Source: Eimeria necatrix (taxonomy: Eukaryota > Apicomplexa > Conoidasida > Eucoccidiorida > Eimeriidae). Taken from it: a stretch of DNA of 10,000 nucleotides. Below, in pieces: positions 1-7,584 of this stretch. The position numbers and the translations under genes are program-made. The notes beneath the pieces were generated by a model that was not told the origin of the DNA, ran no database searches, and saw nothing but the letters and a program-made list of their open reading frames with translations. The stretch covers positions 1 to 10,000 of the forward strand of contig NW_013655173.1 of the NCBI RefSeq assembly GCF_000499385.1, read 5' to 3'. Position 1 is the stretch's first letter. Every line of letters starts with the position of its first letter.

Positions 1-200
1 AATATAAATATAAATATAAATATAAATATAAATATAAATATAAATATAAATATAAATATAGATATAAATATAAATATAAATATAAATATAAATATAAAGA
101 TAAATATAAATATAAATATAAAGATAAATATAAATATAAATATAAATATAAATATAAATATAAACATAAATATAAATATAAACATAAATATAAATATAAA
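1..200. repeat. AATATA hexamer tandem array
   Basis: The first 200 bases are an almost perfect tandem array of a 6-bp unit (AATATA, equivalently TATAAA), with scattered single-base changes that give GATATA, AAGATA or AACATA units, the last becoming commoner toward the right edge. The array starts before the window, so its full length is unknown. No coding capacity is evident. Every second-strand phase contains a TATA-like string, which here is a consequence of the repeat and not evidence of a promoter. Confidence 0.95.
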
Positions 201-329
201 CATTATCACGAACAAAAGAATAAACATAAAATAAATATGAATAGAAAAGAAAGACTTAGAAATAAAGGTAAAAATACACCTATGTAAAAGTAGGCATAAA
301 TGTATATGTAAATAAATGAGGCCAAATCA

Positions 330-343
330 GGTGTATGTACACT
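330..343. repeat. Dispersed palindrome copy 1 (GGTGTATGTACACT)
   Basis: This is a near-perfect 14-bp palindrome of the GGTGT-NNNN-ACACC family, preceded by CA so that the plus strand reads CAG/GTGTAT. The outer stem differs from the consensus only at the last base. Confidence 0.85.
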
Positions 344-519
344 CCAGCAGACTTGCCTGCATGCAGATCTAAAACGGACTTCTCTGCAGAAGAAACAAAA
401 TGTCAAATGTGCATTTAAATAAACAAAAATGTACTTTTAATCTTTTCTTGTTGGCCAGAAATAAACAAAATTGCAGATAATTCCAAATCTGCAATTTGCA
501 AACATGGACAAGTCCGTCG

Positions 520-533
520 GGTGTCTGTACACT
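520..533. repeat. Dispersed palindrome copy 2 (GGTGTCTGTACACT)
   Basis: A diverged member of the palindrome family with CTGT at the centre. It is followed by TTGAA, as in the copy at 6891. It lies 35 bases left of copy 3. Confidence 0.75.
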
Positions 534-567
534 TGAAAATCCACAAGTCTGCAAACGAGCAGCTTGC

Positions 568-581
568 GGTGTACGTACACC
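568..581. repeat. Dispersed palindrome copy 3 (GGTGTACGTACACC)
   Basis: A perfect 14-bp palindrome. On the minus strand it is preceded by GTTCA and reads TTCAG/GTGTACG, the same left flank as the plus strand of the copy at 1889. The plus-strand right flank is TGAACTTG, which recurs beside the copy at 6891. Confidence 0.9.
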
Positions 582-734
582 TGAACTTGTACCGCTGAAA
601 TCTGCTTTTTATAAAATTAAAAAAAAATATTTTTGCAAACTAATACCTTTTATTAATTTGTTTTTTACTAAATCCAATTTATTATTTGTTGCAAAATAAC
701 TCAAAGATGACCAGCTCCAGACCCAACAACGCCT

Positions 735-1290
735 CTTGGGGGCCCCCAGGGGGCCCCCAAAGGATACCTAAGGGGCCCCTAAAGGGCCCCCAAGGGGCCC
801 GCAAAGGGCCCCCAAAGGGCTTTAAAGGGGCCCCCTTCAGGTACCCCTCAAAGGGGCCCCATGGGGCTTTCAATAAACTCCCAATGGGCCCAACGGGGAC
901 GTTTGGGGGCCCCCCAGGGGCCCCCAAGGGGCCCCCAAGAGGCCCCTAGGGGGCCCCTAAAAAGGCCTCAAGAGACTCTCTAGGGGCCCCAAAAGGGCCT
1001 CCCAAAGGGCCCCATAATGCCATCAAAAAGGGCCCTCAAAGTAGCCCTCAAGATACGCTCAAGCGTCAGGGGCCCCCATCAAGGGCCCCCATCAGGGGCC
1101 CCCAGAGGGGCCCCCAGGGGGGTCCCCAGGGGGGCCCCAAAGGTACCCCCCAAGGGCCACCACGGCTCCCCCAAGGGGCCCCCATAGGAGCCCCAAGGGG
1201 CCCCCATAGGGCCCCCAAGAAGCCCCCAAAGGGCGCGTAAGGGGCCCCCTAGGGGCCCCCGAGGGGCCCCTTGGGGGCCCGCAAAAGGGC
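735..1290. repeat. GGGGCCCC-type palindrome-rich array
   Basis: About 550 bases are built from irregularly spaced GGGGCCCC, GGGGGCCCCC and GGGCCC cores separated by short A-rich spacers (AAG, CAA, TAA). The spacing is irregular, so this is not a clean tandem repeat, but nearly every core is its own reverse complement. Both strands carry partial open frames of Gly-Pro-rich peptide. None spans the array, so I do not call a gene. The same GGGGCCCCC words fill the Gly-Pro-rich part of the ankyrin gene's first exon (about 2410-2760). Confidence 0.9.
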
Positions 1291-1360
1291 CACTCCAGCT
1301 TTTTGTACATGTGCTGCTGTTTAAATCCATTTAAATATCGTCCGTAAACCCCAACCACCA

Positions 1361-1418
1361 AATCCTAAACCCTACACCCTAAACCCTAAACCCTAAACCC
1401 TAAACCCTAAACCCTAAA
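1361..1418. repeat. Telomere-type heptamer array (AAACCCT)n
   Basis: Five or more consecutive AAACCCT units are preceded by decayed units (AATCCT, ACACCCT). AAACCCT/TTTAGGG is the telomere-type heptamer also used by coccidians. Here it is interstitial, flanked by unique sequence on both sides. Confidence 0.95.
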
Positions 1419-1531
1419 GCGAGTTTCCTTAGGCGCTGCAGCAAAAGGAAGACCGCCACTGCGTTTCGTTTGGCTGCTGCAATCATTCTTTTTTATTATA
1501 AAAGGGAAAAGTGAGAGAACCCGAGCCCAAC

Positions 1532-1839
1532 TAAACCCTAAACCCTAAACCCTAAACCCTAAACCCTAAACCCTGAACCCTAGACCCTTACTTCTAACTC
1601 CCAGACCCTAAACCCTTAACTTCCAACCCAAAAACTCTAGTCAAAAACCCTAAGTCCTAAGTCCTAGTCTTAAACCCTAAACCCCAAACCCTAATGCTAA
1701 ACCCTAAACGCCAGACCCTCCAACCTAAACGCTGCAGCAGAAACCCTAGATCTAAGCACCTTACACTGAACCCTCAAGGCATAGCTCTAACCCCTAAGCC
1801 CTAAACCCTAAACCCTAAACCCTAAACCCTAAACCCTAG
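1532..1839. repeat. Perfect and decayed AAACCCT arrays
   Basis: Perfect AAACCCT units (1532-1574) grade into mutated units (GAACCCT, AGACCCT, AAGTCCT, CAACCCA) up to about 1720, and a second perfect run lies at 1796-1839. The gradient from perfect to decayed copies suggests repeated expansion over older units. This is an inference from the pattern. Confidence 0.9.
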
Positions 1840-1888
1840 TGGAAGGCGAGTTCCGAGTTTTCACCTTCCTTCGCCAGACAGCTGTTCA

Positions 1889-1902
1889 GGTGTACATACA
1901 CC
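1889..1902 (+). repeat. Dispersed palindrome copy 4 (GGTGTACATACACC)
   Basis: Stem GGTGT/ACACC around ACAT. The plus strand reads TTCAG/GTGTACATACACCCC, matching the copies at 9231 (plus strand) and 7095 (minus strand) beyond the 14-bp core. Confidence 0.9.
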
Positions 1903-1962
1903 CCGGCAAGCGAAGCAGCAGCGACTGAAGAGGAAAATAAGAATTGGTCTAAAAAGAACCCT

Positions 1963-2288
1963 TTTTTAGGGTTTAGGGTTTGTATCCAGCTTAAATCTGT
2001 AGTTTGCAGTCTAGGGTTTAGGGTTTAGCGCTCCGGCTTCAGGTTTGGGGTTTAGGGTTTAGGGTTTAGGGTTTAGGGTTTAGCGTTCAGGCGGTCTCAA
2101 CGGCTGCCGAGGCCCTGGGGCCCCTGTTGCTGTTTAGTTTTTCCTTTTATTTTCTTTTTTGCTTTTAGAAAACAAACAAAAGAATTATTTAAAATTAGTT
2201 ATTTAATCTGATGCTGCTTCGTGACTATTCGAAAACCCTCCAGCCCAAGCTCAAGGGTTTAGGGTTTAGGGTTTAGGGTTTAGGGTTT
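1963..2288. repeat. TTTAGGG-oriented heptamer arrays
   Basis: Four short runs of TTTAGGG (about 1963-1982, 2012-2028, 2043-2083, 2254-2288) lie opposite in orientation to the arrays at 1361-1839, so the orientation switches between about 1840 and 1960. Unique T-rich and GC-rich pieces separate the runs. Confidence 0.9.
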
Positions 2289-2345
2289 CGGTCCCCACGC
2301 CCCATCTTCCCTGCGCCCCTCAATTCTTCTCCCGAGTTCAACCTA

Positions 2346-2352
2346 ATGAAGG

Positions 2353-2398
<46 letters not shown>

Positions 2399-3231
2399 GA
2401 AGCCCCCCAGTGACCCCCCTCTGGGGGCCCCTGGGGGCCCCCCCCCTGCGGGCCATTTCCCAGGGGGGCCCCCAGCGCATGCAGAGGGTTCACCAGCGCA
2501 TGCAGGGGGGCCCCCAGGGGCCCCACAGGGTCTTTCTGTTCAAAGGGGGCCCCCAGGGGGGCCCCCGGGGGGCCCCCCAGCGCATGCAGAGGCCCCCCCA
2601 CTGCATGCAGAGGGGCCCCCAGGGGCCCCAGGGGCCCCCGGGGGCCCCGCGGCCCCACAGGGTACTGTGGGGCCCCAAGAACCCTCAAAAGACCCACAGG
2701 GGGTACTGGGGGGCCCCCCCGGGGGGCCCCCCAATGCTGCTGAGGGGGGGCCCCCCGAAGAGGGCTATATAGAAGATTTGCTGCCGCTGATGGTTGCAGC
2801 AGGACTGGTGGGGCCTGAGCAGCAGGAGGATCCCGAAGCAGCAGCAGCAGCAGCAGCAGCAGCAGACGCTGCAGCGGCTGCAGCAGCAGCAGGAGCGTCC
2901 CGGCTGCTGGAGTGTTTGTTCAGCCCAGACGCAGCAGCACAACTTGCTGCTGCTGACCCCAAGGATTTGCTGCTGCTGCAGCAGCAGCAAGTGGCAGATG
3001 TGCTGCTGCGGCATGCAGTGCGTGACGAGCACAGCGACAAGGACACGTTGAAGCTGCTGCAGATCTTGCTGCTGCAGCAGCAGCAGGGAGAAGCAGCAGC
3101 AGCAGCAGCAGCACGCGCCAACGTGGACCAGAAGGTGGTAGACTTGCTGCTGCTGCCGCAGCAGCAGCAGCAGCAAACCGTGCCAGTGGAGTGCCTGTGC
3201 GGGCTGCCCGTCACAGGGGGCGTCTTCTCCT

Positions 3232-3284
<53 letters not shown>

Positions 3285-4712
3285 GCAGCAGCAGCAGGGG
3301 CTGCCTGCCGCATGCTAAACCCTAGCCTGTCGCTGCACTCACTGACACAGGCGCTGTTTTGCTGCTGCTGCCAAGGCAAGCTGCGCAGTTTGCTGCTGCT
3401 GGAGCGCTGCTGCAGCGTTGCTGCTGCTAACTTGCTGCTGCTGCAGCAAGGCCGCAGCACTTTGGTGCATGCAGCAGCAATGGGCGGCTCCAGGGCCACG
3501 CTGCAGCGCCTCCTCACTGCCCACAAACTCTCCCCCCGCGGGCCCCTCGGTAAACCCTAAACCCTAAACCCTAAACCCTAAACCCTAGGCGCTGCCCGCC
3601 TCCAGCCTGCTTGCTGCAGCCTGCGAAACCCTAAACCCTAAACCCTAAACCCTCGTTCCCCCGCCTGCAGGCCGCGTGTTTGCATGCGCCTTGCGGGCTC
3701 CTGCGCTTGGCCCCCAAACCCTAAACCCTAAACCCTAAACCCCAAACCCCAAACCCTAGACGCCAAACCCTAAACCCCAAACCCTAAACCCCAGACCCTA
3801 GACCCCGGACCGCAACCCGCGAACCGCAAACCCTAGCCCCGCAGCGCGAAGGCCGGCCGCCCAAGGCCGAACCGCAAACCCTAATGCGGGCCGCCGAAGG
3901 CGAAACCCTAAACCCTAATTTAGGGTTTGCGTTGCAGAGTCTGCGAACTACAACGAGCCGATCCACCTGGCCGCGCACTGCGGAAGAACTTCTGCAGTTT
4001 TGTCTTTGATAGAATTCGGAGCTCCTTTGGAGTGTCTGGACAGACACCAGAGAACCCCCGCCTTCCACGCCGCCGCCAACGGCCACCTTTCCACCCTCAA
4101 AACCCTCGAGGCCATGGGCGCAAACCTCCGAGTAGGGTTTAGGGTTTAGGGTTTAGGGTTTAGGGTTTGGGGTTTGGGGTTTGGGGTTTGGGCGTGGGGG
4201 GTTGCGGCTGCGGCTTGCGGCGCGGGTTTGGGGGTGCGGTTGGGGTTCGGTTCTTGGGTAGGGTTTAGGGTTTAGGGTTTAGGGTTTGGGGGGTAGGGTT
4301 TGGGGTTCAGGGTTTAGGGTTTGGGGTTTAGGGTTTGGGGCGCGGGGGCCGGGTTTTGGGGAGAGGGTTGGGGTTTCTTCGGCGGTGGCGGGGTGCTAGG
4401 GTTTAGGGTTTGGCTAAACCCTAAACCCTCAGGGGTTCTTTAGGCCTCGGCGAGGGAAGGGGACATCAGGGTCTAGGGTTTAGGGTTTAGAGGGCTGCCG
4501 CTGCGGGCTTGGCGCGGAAAGGCCCGGGTTCAGGGCTTAGGGTTTAGGGTTTAGGGTTTAGGGTTTAGGGTTTGTGGCAGGCTGTGGACGCGGACGGGAT
4601 TTCGCTTTTGGAGGAAGCAAAAAACAAAAGAAACATCAGAGACGGGAGAGACCGCGAGGGGATTTATTTGCTGCTGCTGGACAAGGAAGCAGCAGCAGCA
4701 AATGAAGACGCT

Positions 4713-4748
<36 letters not shown>

Positions 4749-4844
4749 GGAGACGGGCCTGCAGCCAGGAGCAAAAGAGCTCGAGACGAAGCCGCCGCGC
4801 AAACCCTAAACCCTAGCTCCGAAACCCTAAACCCTAATTCCTAA
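2346..4844 (+). CDS. Ankyrin-repeat protein with homopolymer runs (3 exons)
   Basis: Predicted exons are 2346-3549, 3938-4131 and 4581-4844, joined CTCG/GTAAAC...TTGCAG/AGT and CGA/GTAGGG...GGCAG/GCT. The phases agree (1, then 0) and give 553 residues. Residues 4-17 are poly-Ala (GCA). A Gly-Pro-rich part made of GGGGCCCC words follows to about residue 138. Next come blocks of Ala, Leu-Leu-Leu-Leu-Gln-Gln-Gln-Gln, Ser and Cys, all from CAG/CTG tracts. The C-terminal third holds ankyrin repeats: TLVHAAAMGG (372-381), then PIHLAAHCG (409-417) and PAFHAAANGH (442-451), spaced exactly 33 residues, with GAPLECLD and GANL turns. The third exon continues in register (VDADGISLLEEAKNKRN), followed by poly-Ala and a basic RSKRARD. 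Ankyrin repeats bind proteins; the partner is unknown. The reconstruction is strong for exons 2 and 3. The start is less certain, because the frame stays open for some 60 bases upstream and an earlier exon is possible. The last 15 or so residues are read from AAACCCT units. Confidence 0.75.
2352..2397 (+). repeat. CAG tract coding poly-Ala
   Basis: An uninterrupted GCA/CAG tract just after the predicted start codon, read as 14 Ala. Homopolymeric amino-acid runs from CAG tracts are a known feature of Eimeria proteins. Confidence 0.9.
2968..3176 (+). repeat. CTG/CAG inverted blocks coding Leu-Gln
   Basis: Three blocks put a CTG run directly or almost directly before a CAG run (about 2968-2988, 3066-3087, 3145-3174). 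They encode Leu runs followed by Gln runs. Each block is its own reverse complement, so DNA or RNA could fold into a hairpin. A fourth, shorter block is at about 3430-3448. Confidence 0.85.
3230..3297 (+). repeat. AGC tract coding poly-Ser then poly-Ala
   Basis: A long CAG-type tract is read in the AGC phase as a run of Ser. A single GGA then changes the phase of the tract, so it continues as Ala. This is the longest CAG-type tract in the first exon. Confidence 0.9.
3550..3937 (+). other. Ankyrin gene intron 1 (388 nt), heptamer-filled
   Basis: The intron opens GTAAACCCTAAACCC, so the donor runs straight into AAACCCT units, and it ends TTTAGGGTTTGCGTTGCAG. The orientation of the heptamer flips near 3918, giving complementary sequence at the two ends. 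Two GC-rich unique islets (about 3589-3625 and 3655-3714) lie inside. The second holds TGCATGCG at 3681-3688. The near-normal ankyrin spacing across the junction argues that they are not missing exons. Confidence 0.75.
4132..4580 (+). other. Ankyrin gene intron 2 (449 nt), TTTAGGG-filled
   Basis: The intron opens GTAGGGTTTAGGG and ends TTTAGGGTTTGTGGCAG. Nearly the whole intron is perfect or decayed TTTAGGG (TTTGGGG, TTCAGGG) in the sense orientation, with a short reversed AAACCCT pair at about 4424-4437. The join restores a perfect ankyrin register in phase 0. Confidence 0.8.
4718..4746 (+). repeat. CAG tract in ankyrin gene exon 3
   Basis: A GCA-phase tract coding poly-Ala after the last ankyrin-like segment. 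Confidence 0.85.
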
Positions 4845-5299
4845 ACCCTAAACCCTAGTTGCGGGCTTCGCTTGTGCTGCTTCTTGTTTTCTTTGTCTCT
4901 TTTTGTAAGGCTTTCCCCGCTACTTGGGGTCTAGAGAGAAGACAAACCCTAAACCCTAAACCCTAAACCCTTAATGCTGGGGCGTTGGGGGTTATTTATT
5001 TTCCCGGTCTCAATTGCTGCACAATTTAGGGTTTAGGGTTTAGGGTTCCTAGGAAGCTCTAGCGCCTGCAACGAACGACTAGTGTAGGGTTTAGGGCTGC
5101 AAACCCTAAACCCTAAACCCTAGAAAGGGGCTAAACCCTAGTCCTTCGCAAAATAGCGGTTGGGTTCAGCGAGCTGGGCGTAAACCCTCACTGAAATGCT
5201 AAACCCTCGCCCGAACCCTGAGCCCCACCCAAACCCTAAACCCTCGCCAAAACCCTAAACCCTCGCCAAAACCCTAAACCCTAAACCCTCGTAAACCCT
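4845..5299. other. Convergent intergenic region, heptamer arrays
   Basis: This gap separates the stop of the plus-strand ankyrin gene from the stop of the minus-strand MRT4 gene. It holds AAACCCT runs at 4847-4857, 4944-4972 and 5101-5121, then AAACCCTCG-type units at about 5185-5298, and TTTAGGG runs at 5025-5047 and 5085-5095. A T-rich unique piece lies at about 4875-4915. The two 3' ends must be processed within or near these repeats. I see no additional gene. Confidence 0.7.
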
Positions 5300-5708
5300 T
5301 CATAATTCTTCAACAGCTCCTTCGTGCCAATGGGCAACAACCGAAAGACAAAACCGCGCCATTTTGACGTCCAGGTGTTTCTGAGAAGCCCAGACAAACC
5401 CTAAACCCTCGCGAAACCCTAAACCCTCGCGAAACCCTAAACCCTTACGAAACCCTAAACCCTAGCGGAGGCCTACACCCAAAACCCTCGCGCAAACGCC
5501 AAACCCTTCGCTCTCTCTGAATCGCCAACCCTAACCCCGCGAAGCAACCCTAATTTGAACACTCGCTCCCTGAGTTCCCCAAAACCCTAAACCCTAAACC
5601 CTAAACCCTCGCCAGCTAAACACTTACCAAGAGCTGCGCCTGCTCAGCCGTGATTGGAGTTCCCTCCGTGCACACCGTGTAGTTCCCCAGCAAATTAATT
5701 TTCCCATT

Positions 5709-5775
<67 letters not shown>

Positions 5776-6992
5776 GTGTGAGGGTTTGCGGGTTTGTTGA
5801 GGGTTTAGGGTTTGCGGATTCGAGCGCAGCTGCAACTCAATGGGAGGTTGCATTAAACGCTCCTAAAGCAATTTTCAGAAAAGATCCTTTTTGGATTTAT
5901 TTGTCCTTTTGGATTTATTTATCTTTTTATATTAATTTAATTTAATTTAATTTAATTTAATTTAAATAAATTGAAAACAAAAAACAAAACATGCAGCAAA
6001 GCCTGGGCGAATCTCGCGCTGCAGATTTTCCCAGAAATGCAAACTCGAAAAAATAAAAGAAAAAGATAACAGAAATGAACGCAATTAATTAATTATTATT
6101 ATTATTTCAATTTATTCACATTATTATTCATTTATTATCCATTTATTATTCATTTATTTGCCATTTATTTGCCATTTATTGCCATTTATTTGCCACTTTT
6201 TACCCACTTGCAGCTGCGTGGGAAGTCCCAAAGACCGCAGGCGCGGCTCCATAGAGTGGGGAAACTTTTCTAGGGCTTCGAAGCCCGCCTGGAAAAGAAG
6301 AAAGAAGGAAATGAATTCAAATTTGAACAATTGATTGAATTTAAATTGAATTGATTGAATTAAAATGAATTAACTGATCAATAAAACAGAAATAAAGGAT
6401 TCAAATTGAAATAATCCATTCAATTAAAACAAAACGTTTCAAATGAACTCATAATTCGAGAGAAAACGAAAAATTCAACTTTCAGCAAGCGCGCCGATGA
6501 AAAGACTCTTTTTGTTTCTTTTTTCGGAAAAAACAATTAAAAAGGAAAAATATTCAAATAATTCATTTTAATTTACCCAAAATAATAAATTAAATGAACC
6601 AAATGAGTCGAAATGCCAAAAGAATTCCAAACGCAGCAGCAAATACACCCCAGCACGCGCTGTACGTACACCCCGTGGGTATGGAAGACTTTCTTTTTCG
6701 GCAAATAAAAATGGATGAAAATGAATACAAATTAAAGTATATAAATCCATAAATATAAATAATATATAAATGCATCTTTGTTTGCAAGAATAGGCGTGAA
6801 AATGCATGCACATGCATGCAAATGGATATATAAATAAATGCATTTACCCTTGCATGCGTCCATACACTTGAACACGCAACATGAACTTGAGGTGTACGTA
6901 CACTTGAACGCACTGCACCGGCGAACGGAAATTCCAAAACTTCTTTCTAATGCTGAAGCTGCTGCAAGACCATTTATTAATTATTATTAATT

Positions 6993-7041
<49 letters not shown>

Positions 7042-7524
7042 TTTGCATTTCAATTCGGCAGCGGCGCGGGCCGGGAGAAGCGTGCGGTATTCCGGGTGTA
7101 TGTACACCTGGAGAGTGACGGTTTTGGTGGCCGTGAAGCCGGCCCTGGCGAACTCGTCTGCGGAAACCTTATTTAGGGTTTGTTGGACTTCATTTATTTC
7201 TTTTTTCGAAAATAATAAACCTCTTTCTCCCTTGAGCATTTTGCTGATTTTAAAAACGTTCAACGCGCACTCCGTCGACGGCTGAGTCCCCAGCGCCACC
7301 TGCAGCACCTTGTTCTTCCCGTAAAACAACCTGCCCACAAACCCTAAACCCTAAACCCTAAACCCTAAACCCTAAACCCTAATTCGGGCGCTCCGGTGTG
7401 CAGGCAGCCGTGTGCAGTGGACAGCCAGGATGCCAGGTGTACAGACACCTCAAATCATCACTTTTAAAAAATTCGAAATTTAAAATTTTCAAAAAATACA
7501 TTCAAAAAGATTTGCCATGTGGTT

Positions 7525-7584
<60 letters not shown>

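Larger units (their letters stand above)
201..734. other. AT-rich region with GC islets, no gene identified
   Basis: This stretch is AT-rich with two GC-richer islets, about 320-370 and 495-600. The islets hold three copies of the dispersed palindrome (330-343, 520-533, 568-581), a TGCATGCA at 358-365, and related words such as GCAGACTT/AAGTCTGC and GAACTTG. Short open frames cross the islets on both strands, but they read through the palindromes as a recurring V-R/Y-T-P peptide and then enter AT-rich sequence. I see no convincing exon or gene. Confidence 0.6.
1291..2345. other. Heptamer-rich region upstream of the ankyrin gene
   Basis: No gene is supported here. The stretch holds perfect and decayed AAACCCT arrays (1361-1418, 1532-1720, 1796-1839), one palindrome copy (1889-1902), then TTTAGGG arrays in the opposite orientation (about 1963-1982, 2012-2028, 2043-2083, 2254-2288). 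Between them are short unique pieces, including a T-rich stretch at 2135-2165. The sequence TTTAGGGTTTG followed by TATCCAG at about 1970-1989 resembles the acceptors of the reconstructed introns. A 5' untranslated exon of the ankyrin gene could therefore lie here, but I cannot define one. Confidence 0.6.
5709..6207 (-). other. MRT4 intron 3 (499 nt)
   Basis: The intron has donor GTGGGT and acceptor CTGCTGCTGCAG. In sense orientation the 3' end is a CTG tract of about 65 nt running into the acceptor CAG. Upstream of it are TTAAT pentamer repeats (plus strand about 5933-5965), short heptamer pieces (about 5780-5815) and TTATT/CATTTATTTGC repeats (about 6090-6195). Confidence 0.85.
6289..7107 (-). 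other. MRT4 intron 2 (819 nt)
   Basis: The donor is GTGTAC, within the palindrome at 7095-7108, and the acceptor is CTTTTCCAG. Unlike the other heptamer-bearing introns, this one has no TTTAGGG array. It carries an ATTT tetramer array (6988-7046), two more palindrome copies (6659-6672 and 6891-6904), two adjacent TGCATGCA motifs (6803-6820) and long AT-rich stretches with ATTGAATT words (about 6310-6440). Confidence 0.85.

Noticed and set aside
206..554. Minus-strand open frames of 60-66 codons over the left AT-rich region
   Set aside because: They translate palindromes and AT-rich sequence into low-complexity peptide, with no splice-consistent extension and no recognisable family.
682..1361. 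Gly-Pro-rich collagen-like open frames on both strands
   Set aside because: They are produced by the self-complementary GGGGCCCC array; none spans it, and both strands look equally protein-like, as expected for a palindromic repeat.
1361..1850. A chromosome end, suggested by the telomere-type heptamer
   Set aside because: The arrays are short, change orientation repeatedly, are mixed with unique sequence and occur inside genes, so they are interstitial repeats.
2685..3526. Long minus-strand frames rich in Leu, Cys and Ala opposite the ankyrin exon
   Set aside because: They are antisense readings of CAG tracts. The plus frame continues in phase into unmistakable ankyrin repeats; the minus frames do not.
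4032..4047. GTGTCTGGACAGACAC as a further palindrome copy
   Set aside because: It lies inside ankyrin exon 2, has a different centre and arm sequence, and is explained by coding for ECLDRHQ at a conserved ankyrin turn.
3784..4086. Arg/Val-rich minus-strand frame of 100 codons
   Set aside because: It is the antisense of ankyrin exon 2 plus heptamer-rich intron sequence.
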